Source: Nocardia inohanensis NBRC 100128 (lineage in GTDB: Bacteria; Actinomycetota; Actinomycetes; Mycobacteriales; Mycobacteriaceae). From it: a stretch of 64,000 bases of DNA. The position numbers and the translations under genes are program-made. This document shows, one piece after another, positions 35,173 to 44,700 of the stretch (positions within the stretch are counted from its first letter, which is position 1; each line of letters starts with the position of its first letter). Where the stretch lies: assembly GCF_001612945.1 (NCBI RefSeq), contig NZ_BDBK01000016.1:248001-312000 (forward strand), written 5' to 3'. The notes under the pieces are model-generated. The model was not told the DNA's origin. It saw nothing but the letters and a program-made list of their open reading frames with translations, and did no database searches.

Positions 35173-36639
35173 ATGACTGACGTCCGGGTCCGATTCTGCC
35201 CGTCCCCCACCGGCACACCGCATGTCGGGCTGGTCCGCACCGCCCTGTTCAACTGGGCCTTCGCGCGCCACCACGGCGGCACCTTCGTCTTCCGTATCGA
35301 AGACACCGATGCCGCACGTGATTCCGAGGAGTCCTACGCCGCGATCCTCGACGCGCTGCGCTGGCTCGGTCTCACCTGGGACGAGGGGCCGGAGGTCGGC
35401 GGTCCCTATGCGCCGTACCGGCAGTCGCAGCGGCGTGACCTTCATCTCGAGGTGGTCGCCAAGCTGCTGGCGGCGGGGGAGGCCTACGAATCCTTCTCCA
35501 CCCCTGAGGAAGTCGAGGCCCGGCACAAGGCCGCCGGCCGCGATCCCAAGCTCGGCTACGACAACTTCGACCGCGACCTGAGCGCCGAGCAGATCGCCGC
35601 CTACAAGGCCGAGGGCCGCCCCGCCGTGATCCGCCTGCGGATGCCGGACAAGGACCTGTCCTGGGTCGACCTGGTGCGCGGCGAGACCACCTTCAAGGCG
35701 GGCGTGGTGCCCGACTTCGCGCTCACCCGCGGTAATGGCGATCCGCTCTATACCCTGGTCAATCCGGTCGACGATGCGCTCATGAAGATCACCCACGTTT
35801 TGCGTGGCGAGGATTTGCTGAGCTCCACGCCGCGGCAGATCGCGCTGTACGAGGCAATGCAGCGGATCGGCGTCGCGGATTTCACTCCGCAGTTCGGGCA
35901 CTTGCCGTTCGTGATGGGTCAGGGCAACAAGAAGCTGTCCAAGCGCGACCCGGAGTCGAATCTCTTCCTGCATCGCGATCGCGGGTTCATTCCGGAGGGT
36001 TTGCTGAATTATCTGGCGCTGCTCGGCTGGAGCATCGCCGATGATCATGATCTCTTCTCCATGACCGAGATGGTCGAGGCGTTCGATATATCGAAAGTTA
36101 ATTCGAACCCGGCACGTTTCGATCAGAAGAAGGCAGACGCTCTGAACGCCGAACATATTCGGTTGCTGAGCCCCGGTGATTTTGCTCACCGGCTGCGTGA
36201 GTACCTCACCTTGCACGGTCATATCGGCGCCGAGATCGACGAGAAGGTGTTCGAAGCGGCGGCCGATCTGGTGCAGACCCGAATCGTCGTTCTGGGCGAC
36301 GCCTGGGATCTGCTGAAGTTCCTCTTCGCGCCCGCCGACAAGTTCGCTGTCGACGAAGCCGCAAAGGCCAAGAATCTGGGTGCGGATGCCGCACCCGTAC
36401 TGCGGGCGACCATTTCCGCGCTGGACGGAGTTTCGGAATGGACCGCGTCCGCGCTCGAGGAGGCGCTCAAGCGGGCGCTGATCGAGGAGTTGGAGCTCAA
36501 GCCGCGTAAGGCGTTCGGTCCGGTGCGGGTCGCCGTCACCGGTTCGCACATCAGCCCGCCGCTCTACGAGTCTCTGGAGCTGCTGGGTCGTGAAGTGACC
36601 ATGGAACGGCTGCGGGCGGCCGCCGCGGATCTTGCGTAA
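35173..36639 (+). CDS. gltX: glutamyl-tRNA synthetase
   Basis: 488 aa from ATG 35173 (GAGAGAGA before it). Class I aaRS: HIGH-type motif PTGTPHVG, KMSKS-type KLSKR, with the Glu-binding regions FRIEDTDAARDS and the C-terminal anticodon-binding helices. It charges tRNA-Glu and, because actinobacteria use GatCAB instead of a glutaminyl-tRNA synthetase, probably also tRNA-Gln. A tRNA-Gln and a tRNA-Glu gene follow directly downstream. Confidence 0.97.
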   Translation: MTDVRVRFCPSPTGTPHVGLVRTALFNWAFARHHGGTFVFRIEDTDAARDSEESYAAILDALRWLGLTWDEGPEVGGPYAPYRQSQRRDLHLEVVAKLLAAGEAYESFSTPEEVEARHKAAGRDPKLGYDNFDRDLSAEQIAAYKAEGRPAVIRLRMPDKDLSWVDLVRGETTFKAGVVPDFALTRGNGDPLYTLVNPVDDALMKITHVLRGEDLLSSTPRQIALYEAMQRIGVADFTPQFGHLPFVMGQGNKKLSKRDPESNLFLHRDRGFIPEGLLNYLALLGWSIADDHDLFSMTEMVEAFDISKVNSNPARFDQKKADALNAEHIRLLSPGDFAHRLREYLTLHGHIGAEIDEKVFEAAADLVQTRIVVLGDAWDLLKFLFAPADKFAVDEAAKAKNLGADAAPVLRATISALDGVSEWTASALEEALKRALIEELELKPRKAFGPVRVAVTGSHISPPLYESLELLGREVTMERLRAAAADLA

Positions 36640-36762
36640 AGCGGTACAAAACCGGCTCTGACCAGCCGATTTGGTATATCTGGGCTTCGGCCTGCTAATC
36701 TTCTTCTCGGCCGGAAGCGACCGGGAAGCCACTCAGAGCGGCGGACCGAAAGCCCAGGTCAA

Positions 36763-36834
36763 TGGGGTATGGTGTAATTGGCAACACAGCTGATTCTGGT
36801 TCAGCCATTCTAGGTTCGAGTCCTGGTACCCCAG
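36763..36834 (+). tRNA. tRNA-Gln(CTG)
   Basis: 72 bases without encoded CCA. Acceptor TGGGGTA pairs with TACCCCA, then discriminator G. Anticodon loop TTCTGGT gives CUG. T-arm GGTTCGAGTCC. It lies between gltX and tRNA-Glu. Confidence 0.95.
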
Positions 36835-36903
36835 CTCCGAGAGCGAAAGCTTTCGAAATTCGGAGAAGCTCCGGCGGTTTCGGCCGCCGTATTTCTCTGT
36901 CCT

Positions 36904-36976
36904 GGTCCCGTCGTCTAGCGGCCTAGGACGCCGCCCTCTCAAGGCGGTAGCGCGGGTTCAAATCCCGTCGGGACTA
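36904..36976 (+). tRNA. tRNA-Glu(CTC)
   Basis: 73 bases. Acceptor GGTCCCG pairs with CGGGACT (first pair G-U), discriminator A. D-arm GTCTAGCGGCC, anticodon loop CTCTCAA with CUC, T-arm GTTCAAAT. A strong terminator follows five bases downstream. Confidence 0.93.
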
Positions 36977-36980
36977 CAAG

Positions 36981-37024
36981 GCGAAGGCCCCCGACCTGAA
37001 CAGGTCGGGGGCCTTCGCTTTTCT
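36981..37024 (+). terminator. strong terminator after tRNA-Glu
   Basis: 17-bp perfect stem (GCGAAGGCCCCCGACCT and complement), loop GAAC, followed by a T-rich run (CTTTTCTCT). It ends the gltX-tRNA unit and faces the convergent gene at 37035. Confidence 0.9.
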
Positions 37025-37034
37025 CTTTGCCGAA

Positions 37035-37535
37035 CTAGTCGGCGGCGGCGATGGTGGATCCGCCCAGCGGCATCGCGGGCAAGCCGAGTTTGCGGTGGTC
37101 CCAGCTGCGCACCCGCTCCGGGACGATGCGGATCGCGATGCGCTTGTTCAGCATCTGATCCACGAACGGCTTCATCTCTTCGCTGTACGGGCCGGTATAC
37201 CGCTCCCAGACGCTGATACCCACCTGGAACAGGGCGTCGGGGTCCTCGACGATTTCCGCCTGGCCCTCGATCGAGACGCCGCGCAGCTGGTCGTAGGTAT
37301 CGCCGGCCTCCAACAGCACGGTCACCCGCGGATCGCGGCGAATATTGACCGCCTTCTGCGACTTCGCCTTGGTCTCGAACCAGATCTCGCCGTCGATCAG
37401 GCCGAACCACATTGCGGTCAGATGCGGCATGCCCGTCGCGCTCAAGGTGGCGAGGTTGGCGATGCGGCTGCGCTCCAGGAACTCGGTGATCTCCTGTTCG
37501 GACATCACGATCTGCGCGCGTTGTTTAACTCCCAT
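37035..37535 (-). CDS. pyridoxamine 5'-phosphate oxidase-fold / F420-type flavin protein
   Basis: 166 aa. Split-barrel flavin fold: IANLATLSATGMPHLTAMWFGLIDGEIWFETKAK, with VNIRRDPRVTVLLEAGD and a late YDQLRGVSIEGQAEIVED. It corresponds in position to Rv2991 of M. tuberculosis, a member of the F420/FMN split-barrel group. It may be an F420- or FMN-dependent reductase. Start ATG 37535. It faces the terminator after tRNA-Glu. Confidence 0.85.
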   Translation of the reverse strand: MGVKQRAQIVMSEQEITEFLERSRIANLATLSATGMPHLTAMWFGLIDGEIWFETKAKSQKAVNIRRDPRVTVLLEAGDTYDQLRGVSIEGQAEIVEDPDALFQVGISVWERYTGPYSEEMKPFVDQMLNKRIAIRIVPERVRSWDHRKLGLPAMPLGGSTIAAAD

Positions 37536-37652
37536 GGGCCGACTGTAATTTACGGCGTATGGCGGGCGTCACAGTGTGTCCGGTCGGTGCTGCTGTGGCC
37601 GCTGTTGCCGCCGGGGACCATGGTCAGGTATCCCCGGCGGCCCGAAAGTCCG

Positions 37653-38354
37653 TCAGATGCGCTTGTGGAGGGCATCGGCGGCGGCGACCAGGTCGGCGGC
37701 CCACCGCGCGCCCGGGCGGCGGCCCATCCGATCGATGGGCCCCGACACCGAGACCGCCGCGATGACCGCGCCGCTCGCGTCGCGCACGGGCGCCGAGACA
37801 CTGGCCACGCCGGCGGCGCGCTCGGCCGCGCTCTGCGCCCAGCCGCGGCGGCGGACCTCGGCCAGGGCGCGTTCGCCGAATACGGCTTCGGGTAGGACGG
37901 TCCGCTGCAATTCGGGATCGGCCCAGGCCAGCAGGACTTTGGCGGCCGAACCGGCGGTGAGTGGAAGGCGCGCGCCGATCGGCACGGTGTCGCGCAGGCC
38001 CGCGGCGGGTTCCATGGCGGCCACGCAGACGCGGGCATTGCCGTCGCGCCGGTACAGCTGCACGCTCTCGCCGGTGATTTCCCGCAATTTGGGAAGAATG
38101 GTGCCGGCCGCGTCGAGCAGGGGGTCGCTGGCGGTTGTCGCCAGCTCCGACAGAGCCGGGCCGGGTCGCCACAGACCTTGGTTGTCGCGGGCCAGCATGC
38201 GATGCGTCTCCAGGCCCACGGCCAGGCGATGCGCGGTGGCGCGAGGCAGGCCGGTGCGGGTGCACAGCTCGTTCAAGCCGCAGGGTTGCTCGGCGACGGC
38301 GTGCAGGACCGCCATGGCTTTGTCCAGAACCCCGATGCCGCTATGCTGTCTCAT
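37653..38354 (-). CDS. IclR family regulator beside leuCD (NdgR/LtbR-like)
   Basis: 233 aa. N-terminal winged HTH (LDKAMAVLHAVAE, then GLNELCTRTGLPRATAHRL) and an IclR effector domain (PLTAGSAAKVLLAW, VSVSGPIDRMG). Divergent from leuC. By position it matches Rv2989 and the Streptomyces NdgR / Corynebacterium LtbR proteins, which control leuCD and related amino acid genes; that role is inferred from position. Confidence 0.88.
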   Translation of the reverse strand: MRQHSGIGVLDKAMAVLHAVAEQPCGLNELCTRTGLPRATAHRLAVGLETHRMLARDNQGLWRPGPALSELATTASDPLLDAAGTILPKLREITGESVQLYRRDGNARVCVAAMEPAAGLRDTVPIGARLPLTAGSAAKVLLAWADPELQRTVLPEAVFGERALAEVRRRGWAQSAAERAAGVASVSAPVRDASGAVIAAVSVSGPIDRMGRRPGARWAADLVAAADALHKRI

Positions 38355-38480
38355 AGAACGATATTAGCGTCTCGCATGTTGGGAAATGCAAACCAGGACC
38401 CCGACGCGGACGTGAGCCCGCGGCCAACAGCCCGGTTCGCGGAATTGTCTATCGAGCAACACCGAAGGGTGGAAACAGTC

Positions 38481-39905
38481 ATGGCGCAGGCGCCACGCAC
38501 TCTGGCGGAGAAGGTCTGGGAACAGCACGTCGTCGTTCGCGGCGAAGGCGAAGGCGAGCACCGCCAGCCCGACCTCATCTACATCGACCTGCACCTGGTG
38601 CACGAGGTGACCAGCCCGCAGGCGTTCGACGGCCTGCGCGCGGCCGGTCGCCCGGTGCGCCGCCCGGACCTCACCATCGCCACCGAGGACCACAACGTCC
38701 CCACCATCGACATCGACAAGCCGATCGCGGATCCCATCTCGCGGCTACAGGTCGAGACGCTGCGCAAGAACTGCGAGGAATTCGGTGTGCGCCTGCACCC
38801 GATGGGCGATCTCGATCAGGGCATCGTGCACGTGGTGGGCCCGCAGCTGGGCCTGACCCAGCCGGGAACCACGGTGGTGTGCGGTGATTCGCACACCTCC
38901 ACCCACGGTGCGTTCGGCGCGCTGGCGATGGGCATCGGCACCTCGGAAGTGGAACATGTGCTGGCAACGCAGACTTTGTCGCTGCGCCCGTTCAAGACCA
39001 TGGCCATCAATATCGACGGCAAGTTGCCGCCGGGGGTCACCTCCAAGGACGTGATTCTCGCCGTCATCGCGCAGATCGGCACCGGCGGCGGCCAGGGTTA
39101 CGTGCTGGAGTACCGCGGCCAGGCGGTCCGTGAGATGTCCATGGAAGCCCGGATGACCATGTGCAACATGTCGATCGAGGCGGGCGCCCGGGCCGGCATG
39201 GTGGCCCCGGACGAGATCACCTACGAGTTCCTGAAGGGCCGCCCGCACGCCCCCCAGGGCGCGGATTGGGATGCCGCCGTGGCGGCCTGGGACGCCCTGA
39301 AGACCGACGAGGGCGCGAAATTCGATGCCGAGGTGCACCTGGACGCCTCCGCGCTGACCCCCTTCGTCACCTGGGGCACCAACCCGGGACAGGGTGCGCC
39401 GCTGGGCGACTCGGTGCCGGATCCGGAGCAGATCGTCGACGAGAACGAGCGCGCGGCCGCCGAGAAGGCGTTGCAGTACATGGACCTGAAGGCGGGCACC
39501 CCGCTGCGAGATGTCGCCGTGGACACCGTTTTCGTGGGTTCCTGCACCAATGGCCGGATCGAGGATTTGCGTGCCGTCGCAGAGATTCTGAAGGACCGCA
39601 AGGTCGCCGACGGCGTGCGCATGCTGATCGTCCCCGGTTCCATGCGGGTGCGGCTGCAAGCGGAAAACGAGGGCCTGGGCGAGATTTTCGTCGCGGCGGG
39701 CGCGGAATGGCGGCAGGCGGGCTGCTCGATGTGCCTGGGAATGAACCCAGATCAGCTTTCTCCCGGTCAGCGCAGTGCTTCCACCTCGAACCGGAACTTC
39801 GAAGGGCGACAGGGCAAGGGCGGTCGCACGCACCTGGTCTCACCGCTGGTCGCGGCGGCCACCGCGGTGCGCGGAACCCTGTCCTCACCGGCCGATCTGG
39901 ACTGA
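38481..39905 (+). CDS. leuC: 3-isopropylmalate dehydratase large subunit
   Basis: 474 aa from ATG 38481. Aconitase-like: substrate/Fe-S region VVCGDSHTSTHGAFGALAMGIG, later SCTNGRIEDLRA and CSMCLGMNPDQL with the cluster Cys ligands. Isomerises 2-isopropylmalate to 3-isopropylmalate with LeuD. A 105-bp spacer separates it from the divergent IclR gene, which is the likely regulatory region; I see no leucine-codon-rich leader peptide in it. Confidence 0.97.
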   Translation: MAQAPRTLAEKVWEQHVVVRGEGEGEHRQPDLIYIDLHLVHEVTSPQAFDGLRAAGRPVRRPDLTIATEDHNVPTIDIDKPIADPISRLQVETLRKNCEEFGVRLHPMGDLDQGIVHVVGPQLGLTQPGTTVVCGDSHTSTHGAFGALAMGIGTSEVEHVLATQTLSLRPFKTMAINIDGKLPPGVTSKDVILAVIAQIGTGGGQGYVLEYRGQAVREMSMEARMTMCNMSIEAGARAGMVAPDEITYEFLKGRPHAPQGADWDAAVAAWDALKTDEGAKFDAEVHLDASALTPFVTWGTNPGQGAPLGDSVPDPEQIVDENERAAAEKALQYMDLKAGTPLRDVAVDTVFVGSCTNGRIEDLRAVAEILKDRKVADGVRMLIVPGSMRVRLQAENEGLGEIFVAAGAEWRQAGCSMCLGMNPDQLSPGQRSASTSNRNFEGRQGKGGRTHLVSPLVAAATAVRGTLSSPADLD

Positions 39906-39960
39906 ATCAGCGTCCTTTTCGGCAAGTACCTTCGGCCCCAACAGACTCAGGAGAATCACA

Positions 39961-40569
39961 ATGGAAGCCTTCAAGGTTCACAAGGGGATCGGCGTTCCGA
40001 TGCGCCGATCCAATGTCGACACCGATCAGATCATCCCGGCCGTCTATCTGAAGCGCGTTACCCGAACGGGTTTCGAGGATGGCTTGTTCGCCGGATGGCG
40101 GCAGGATCCGCACTTCATTCTGAACACCGAGCCCTACAACCGGGGTAGTGTCCTGGTCGCCGGTCCGGATTTCGGCACCGGATCCTCACGTGAGCACGCT
40201 GTTTGGGCGTTGAAGGACTTCGGGTTCCGGGTCGTGATCTCCTCCCGCTTCGCCGACATCTTCCGCGGGAACGCCGGCAAGGACGGTCTGCTGACCGCCA
40301 AGATGGCCCAGAGCGATGTGGAATTGCTCTGGAAGTTGCTCGAGGAACAGCCCGGTTTGGAATTGGCGGTGGACCTCGAGGCGCGAACCGTGAGCGCCGG
40401 AACGGTCGTGTTGCCGTTTGATATTGACGACTACACGCGCTGGCGGCTGCTCGAAGGGCTGGACGACATCGGTCTCACCCTGCGGCACAGCGACGAGATC
40501 GCACAGTTCGAAAACGCAAGGCCGACTTGGAAACCCGCAACCATTCCGGCCCGTATTTCGCAGACGTAA
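39961..40569 (+). CDS. leuD: 3-isopropylmalate dehydratase small subunit
   Basis: 202 aa. Swivel domain with IIPAVYLKRVTRTGFEDGLF and the signature GPDFGTGSSREHAVWAL, which supplies substrate contacts to LeuC. It follows leuC by 55 bp (AGGAG before the ATG) and ends before a stem-loop, so leuCD is one transcript. Confidence 0.97.
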   Translation: MEAFKVHKGIGVPMRRSNVDTDQIIPAVYLKRVTRTGFEDGLFAGWRQDPHFILNTEPYNRGSVLVAGPDFGTGSSREHAVWALKDFGFRVVISSRFADIFRGNAGKDGLLTAKMAQSDVELLWKLLEEQPGLELAVDLEARTVSAGTVVLPFDIDDYTRWRLLEGLDDIGLTLRHSDEIAQFENARPTWKPATIPARISQT

Positions 40570-40574
40570 TCATT

Positions 40575-40598
40575 GGGGGGCGTTAGCTGAACGCCCCC
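40575..40598 (+). terminator. stem-loop after leuD
   Basis: 9-bp stem GGGGGCGTT/AACGCCCCC with a 5-base loop, starting six bases after the leuD stop; no U-run. Confidence 0.6.
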
Positions 40599-40726
40599 AA
40601 ACGTGGTTGCTGGACATGTGCCGTGCCTCGCTTTTTCGCGCGTCGCTCGTAGACTCTTGCCGCAGAAAGGTTTACCGTGGTACCTAGTCGGTCCGACGAC
40701 GGGCCAAATAGTCTGCGGAGGATTCA

Positions 40727-41362
40727 ATGAACAAGGCGGAACTGATCGATGTTCTGACCGAGAAGTTGGGTACTGACAGGCGCACCGCTACTGCAGCAGT
40801 CGAGCAGATGGTCGACACAATCGTGCGTGCTGTGAACAAAGGTCAGAGCGTCACCATCACCGGATTCGGTGTCTTCGAACAGCGCAAGCGCGCTGCGCGA
40901 GTGGCCCGTAACCCGCGTACCGGTGAAACCGTCAAGGTGAAGCCGACTTCGGTGCCGGCATTCCGTCCGGGCGCTCAGTTCAAGGCGATCATCGCCGGCA
41001 AGCAGAAGATCGCTTCGAGTGGCCCGGCCGTGAAACGCGGTGTGGCGGCTCCGGTGTCGGGTGGCAAGACCACGGCCAAGAAGGCGGCGAAGAAGACCAC
41101 CGCCAAGAAGGCCGCCACCAAGGCTCCGGCCAAGACCACGGCGAAGAAGGCCGCTTCGAAGGCGCCCGCCAAGAAGGCCACCGCCAAGAAGACGGTCGCG
41201 AAGAAGACGGTCGCGAAGAAGACCCCGGCCAAGGCCGCCGCCAAGAAGACGGTCGCCAAGAAGGCCGCCACCAAGGCCACCGCTTCGAAGGCCACGGCCA
41301 AGAAGACGGCCAAGAAGGCTCCGGCCAAGAAGACCGCTGCCAAGCGCACCGCGCGTCGCTGA
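40727..41362 (+). CDS. hupB: histone-like nucleoid protein HupB with lysine-rich tail
   Basis: 211 aa from ATG 40727 behind GGAGG. Residues 1-90 are an HU/IHF fold (MNKAELIDVLTEKLG, ITGFGVFEQRKRAARVARNPRTGE, VPAFRPGAQFK). Residues about 110-211 are a low-complexity tail of Lys-Lys-Ala/Pro-Ala-Lys units (KKAAKK, PAKK, TVAKK repeats), as in mycobacterial HupB/Hlp. Compacts DNA and, in relatives, is acetylated and binds iron-related operators. A possible -10 box TAGACT lies at 40650-40655. A terminator follows at 41389. Confidence 0.96.
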   Translation: MNKAELIDVLTEKLGTDRRTATAAVEQMVDTIVRAVNKGQSVTITGFGVFEQRKRAARVARNPRTGETVKVKPTSVPAFRPGAQFKAIIAGKQKIASSGPAVKRGVAAPVSGGKTTAKKAAKKTTAKKAATKAPAKTTAKKAASKAPAKKATAKKTVAKKTVAKKTPAKAAAKKTVAKKAATKATASKATAKKTAKKAPAKKTAAKRTARR

Positions 41363-41388
41363 CGGTTTCTTCGCTAGCAGGACAACGT

Positions 41389-41418
41389 GAAACGGCCCGG
41401 CGGATGCCGGGCCGTTTC
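41389..41418 (+). terminator. terminator after hupB
   Basis: 13-bp perfect stem (GAAACGGCCCGGC and complement) with GGAT loop, 27 bases after the hupB stop, also facing the convergent mutT1 gene. Confidence 0.8.
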
Positions 41419-41456
41419 GCATGTCGGGGGCCGGTTTTCGGCCCCCGAGCCGCTGG

Positions 41457-42413
41457 TCAGGATTTGAATTCGACGGGGATCAGCAGGCGGTCGAGATGGT
41501 CCGCGGCCACCAGGCGCCCGCCGTGCAGCGACAGCACCCAGACGCTGCCCTTGCGATTGCGGGCCGGTGGCAGCGTGATTCCGTCCTCCTCGGCCCATCG
41601 GGCCAGCAGATCCGGAATCACCTTGCCCTGACTGCAAATCACCGGCACGACGTCACGGTCGGCCAGGTCGCGGGCGCGTTTGCGGGCCGCATCCGGCGCT
41701 GCGCCGTAACCGGATTCGCTCAGCAACGGCTCCAATTCCACCGTCACGCCGAGCTTCTCGGCCAGTGGGGTAACGGTTTGGACACAGCGGGCCGGTGGGG
41801 CCGAGTAGATTTCGGCCGCCCCGAAGGCCAGCAGATTCGGCACCAGCCCGCGAGCCTGTGCGCGACCGGCCTTTTCGAGCGGCCGCTCGTCGTCGGGCCC
41901 GGCGAAGCGCTCCTTACGGCCCGCCTTGGCGTGCCGGACCACCAGCACGGTCGAGGTGTCGGCCGGTAGACGCAGGAAATTGCGGACGATGGTGCGGTCC
42001 ATCGGATAGGACAGCGCGTCCATGATGCCGTCCACCCGATGCCACTGGAGCACATCGATTTCGGCATTGGACTCGAAATCGCCGTCCAGCACCCGGGCCG
42101 CCCAGTAGTCCACCCGCTTGAGTTTCCGGTGTCCGGTGACCGGATAGGTCACATGGCCGAGATAACGCCCCAGATGCGAATTCAGGCCCGTTTCCTCGGC
42201 CACCTCGCGTACGGCCGCCATCACGGCGGTCTCACCGGGATCCAATTTGCCCTTGGGCAGCGACCAGTCGTCGTATTTGGGGCGGTGTACCAGGGCGATC
42301 TCGACGGTGCCGTCCGCGGTGGGACGCCACAGCACGGCGCCCGCGGCCAGGATGTTGGGGCTGACCCGGGGGTCTACCAAATCGGCGGCGGGATCGGAGT
42401 TCTTCTTGCTCAC
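41457..42413 (-). CDS. mutT1: Nudix hydrolase + histidine-phosphatase fusion, MutT1 type
   Basis: 318 aa. N-terminal Nudix box GKLDPGETAVMAAVREVAEETG (residues about 54-75), C-terminal phosphoglycerate-mutase-like domain with RHAK (VVRHAKAGRK) and later His/Arg motifs. This two-domain plan is MutT1, which removes 8-oxo-dGTP/8-oxo-GTP and acts on diadenosine polyphosphates. Its start overlaps the ppk stop by four bases (ATGA at 42410-42413), so it is translated after ppk in the same operon. Confidence 0.93.
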   Translation of the reverse strand: MSKKNSDPAADLVDPRVSPNILAAGAVLWRPTADGTVEIALVHRPKYDDWSLPKGKLDPGETAVMAAVREVAEETGLNSHLGRYLGHVTYPVTGHRKLKRVDYWAARVLDGDFESNAEIDVLQWHRVDGIMDALSYPMDRTIVRNFLRLPADTSTVLVVRHAKAGRKERFAGPDDERPLEKAGRAQARGLVPNLLAFGAAEIYSAPPARCVQTVTPLAEKLGVTVELEPLLSESGYGAAPDAARKRARDLADRDVVPVICSQGKVIPDLLARWAEEDGITLPPARNRKGSVWVLSLHGGRLVAADHLDRLLIPVEFKS

Positions 42414-44632
42414 TGGCGATCCGGCCGTCGCAGTCGCATCAGGTACTCCTGGTGGTCGCGCACCTGCACGCCCGGCGCCTCCGGATCGGGCTGCGCCACC
42501 CAGCCGCCGTCGGCTTGCAGCACCCAGCAGCGGGTGGCGGGGTCCAGGGCGGAGTCGAACATCTGGTTCAGCTGCTCGGACAGCCGCGGATCCTTCACCT
42601 GCGCCAGCACTTCCACCCGCCGATCCAGATTGCGATGCATCATGTCGGCGCTGCCGATCCAGTACTCGTTCTGCGCCCGGAAGTGCAGCACCCGCGAATG
42701 TTCCAGGTAGCGGCCGAGAATCGAGCGCACCTCGATGTTCTCGCTCATCCCCGCGACGCCCGGTCGCAGCCCGCAGATGCCGCGCACCACGATCTCCACC
42801 GGCACGCCGGCCTGAGAGGCGCGGTAGAGCGCGTCGATGATCTGCTCGTCGACGATGGCGTTGGCCTTCAGCCGGATTCGCGCCGGTTCGCCCTGCGCCG
42901 CCAACTCGGTCTCGCGTTCGATCCGCTCCACGATCCCGGCCCGTACGCCGGTCGGGGCGACCAGCAGGTTGCGGTAGTTGGCTTTTCGCGAATAGCCGGT
43001 CAGCGAGTTGAAAAGGTCGGTGAGGTCGGCGCCGATCTCCGGTGCGGCCGTGAGCAATCCGACATCTTCGTACAGGCGTGCGGTCTTCGGATTGTAATTA
43101 CCGGTGCCGATGTGACAGTAGCGACGGATGGTGGCACCTTCGCGGCGCACCACCAGGCAGGTCTTGCAATGCGTCTTGAGACCGACCAGGCCGTAGACCA
43201 CGTGCACGCCCGCTTGCTCCAGTGCGCGAGCCCATTTGATGTTCGCCTGTTCGTCGAAGCGGGCCTTGATCTCGACCAGTGCCACGACCTGCTTACCGGC
43301 CTCGGCGGCGTCGATGAGCGCGTTCACGATGGGGGAGTCACCGGAGGTGCGGTACAGCGTCTGCTTGATGGCCAGCACCTGCGGGTCGGCGGCGGCCTGC
43401 TCGATGAAGCGCTGCACGCTGGTGGAGAACGAATCGTACGGATGGTGCACCAGCACGTCGCCCTCGCGCAGGGCGGCGAAAACGTTTCGGGGCGTTTCCC
43501 GTTCGCCGAAGGCCGGGGGCGTGGCCGGCACGTACGGGGCGTCCTTGAGGTTGGGCCGGTCCACGCCGTACACCTGCCACAGGCAGGACAGGTCGAGCAG
43601 GCCGGGCACCTGGATCACGTCGGCCGGGTCGACGTCGAGCTCGCGCAGCAGCAGTTCGAGCATGTGCTCGGTCATGTCGTCGGAGACTTCGAGGCGCACC
43701 GGGGAGCCGAAGCGGCGGCGGGCGAGTTCGCGTTCCAGGGCCTGGAGCAGGTCCTCGTCGCGGTCCTCCTCGACCTCCAGGTCGGCATTGCGGGTGATGC
43801 GGAACGAATGTTGTTCCACCACTTCCATTCCCGGGAACAGCTGATCGAGGTGGGCGGCGATCAGTTCTTCCATCGGGAGGAAGGCGGCCATGCTGGACTG
43901 CCCGCCGGCGGAGTCGCGGCCGATGGGTTCGCGGCCGGTGGCGGCGACGGCGGTCTCGCGGCTGCCCAGGGTGCGGCGCACGCGCACGAAGCGATCCACA
44001 TTGTCGGGCACCTTGACTCGGGCGAAGTGCTCGCCGCCGGTCACCGAATCCTTAACCGTCACGGCGAGATTGAGACTCAGGCCGCTGATGTAGGGGAACG
44101 GGTGGGCGGGATCGACGGCCAGGGGGGTCAGCACCGGGAAGACCTGATCCTGGAAATACCCGGACAGGCGCTGCTTTTCGGCGTCGTCGAGCTCGTTCCA
44201 CCGGATGATGGCGATGCCCTCGGCGGTGAGCGCGGGCAGCACCTGGTCCAGGAAGACCCGGGCATGGCGCTCGGCGATCTCCTGGGTGCGAGCCGCGATC
44301 ATCTCCAGTTGCTCGGTCGGCGACAACCCGTCCGCGGAGCGCACCGACAGCCCGGTCTCCGCGCGCCGCTTCAGCCCGGCCACCCGCACCATGTAGAACT
44401 CGTCCAGATTGGACGCGAAGATGGCGAGGAACTTGGCGCGCTCCAGCAGCGGCTGGGAATGGTCTTCGGCCAAAGCCAGTACGCGGGCATTGAAATCGAG
44501 CCAGCTCAATTCCCGGTTCACATACCGGTCCAGCGGCAGCGGCGGGGTCGCGGTGGGCGGTGGGGTTGCCGCGGGCGGCGCCGCGGGTAGTAGCGGCGAT
44601 TGCTTGACGGTTTCCGTATCGCTCACTCTCAC
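42410..44632 (-). CDS. ppk: polyphosphate kinase
   Basis: 740 aa from GTG 44632 (AAGGA six bases upstream; ATG 44638 sits too close to that site). N-terminal ASNLDEFYMVRVAGL, the conserved catalytic region with the phosphorylated-His motif CHIGTGNYNPKTARLYEDVGL, and C-terminal MMHRNLDRRVEV. It polymerises ATP gamma-phosphate into polyphosphate reversibly. Operon with mutT1 (overlap). The N-terminal 30 residues are Pro/Ala-rich and probably disordered. Confidence 0.95.
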   Translation of the reverse strand: MRVSDTETVKQSPLLPAAPPAATPPPTATPPLPLDRYVNRELSWLDFNARVLALAEDHSQPLLERAKFLAIFASNLDEFYMVRVAGLKRRAETGLSVRSADGLSPTEQLEMIAARTQEIAERHARVFLDQVLPALTAEGIAIIRWNELDDAEKQRLSGYFQDQVFPVLTPLAVDPAHPFPYISGLSLNLAVTVKDSVTGGEHFARVKVPDNVDRFVRVRRTLGSRETAVAATGREPIGRDSAGGQSSMAAFLPMEELIAAHLDQLFPGMEVVEQHSFRITRNADLEVEEDRDEDLLQALERELARRRFGSPVRLEVSDDMTEHMLELLLRELDVDPADVIQVPGLLDLSCLWQVYGVDRPNLKDAPYVPATPPAFGERETPRNVFAALREGDVLVHHPYDSFSTSVQRFIEQAAADPQVLAIKQTLYRTSGDSPIVNALIDAAEAGKQVVALVEIKARFDEQANIKWARALEQAGVHVVYGLVGLKTHCKTCLVVRREGATIRRYCHIGTGNYNPKTARLYEDVGLLTAAPEIGADLTDLFNSLTGYSRKANYRNLLVAPTGVRAGIVERIERETELAAQGEPARIRLKANAIVDEQIIDALYRASQAGVPVEIVVRGICGLRPGVAGMSENIEVRSILGRYLEHSRVLHFRAQNEYWIGSADMMHRNLDRRVEVLAQVKDPRLSEQLNQMFDSALDPATRCWVLQADGGWVAQPDPEAPGVQVRDHQEYLMRLRRPDRQ

Positions 44633-44700
44633 GATCATTCCTTATGTCGTGTGGTGGGTGCCGAACTGACACCGTCCATTGCAGCGCAGATCACGCCCGG

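Noticed and set aside
38355..38480. Leucine attenuator or leader peptide before leuC
   Set aside because: No Leu-codon run or competing stem-loops were visible.
41040..41362. Repeat array in hupB that could be read as CRISPR or a repeat element
   Set aside because: The repeats are short AAGAAG-type codon runs within the hupB lysine tail; no spacer structure.
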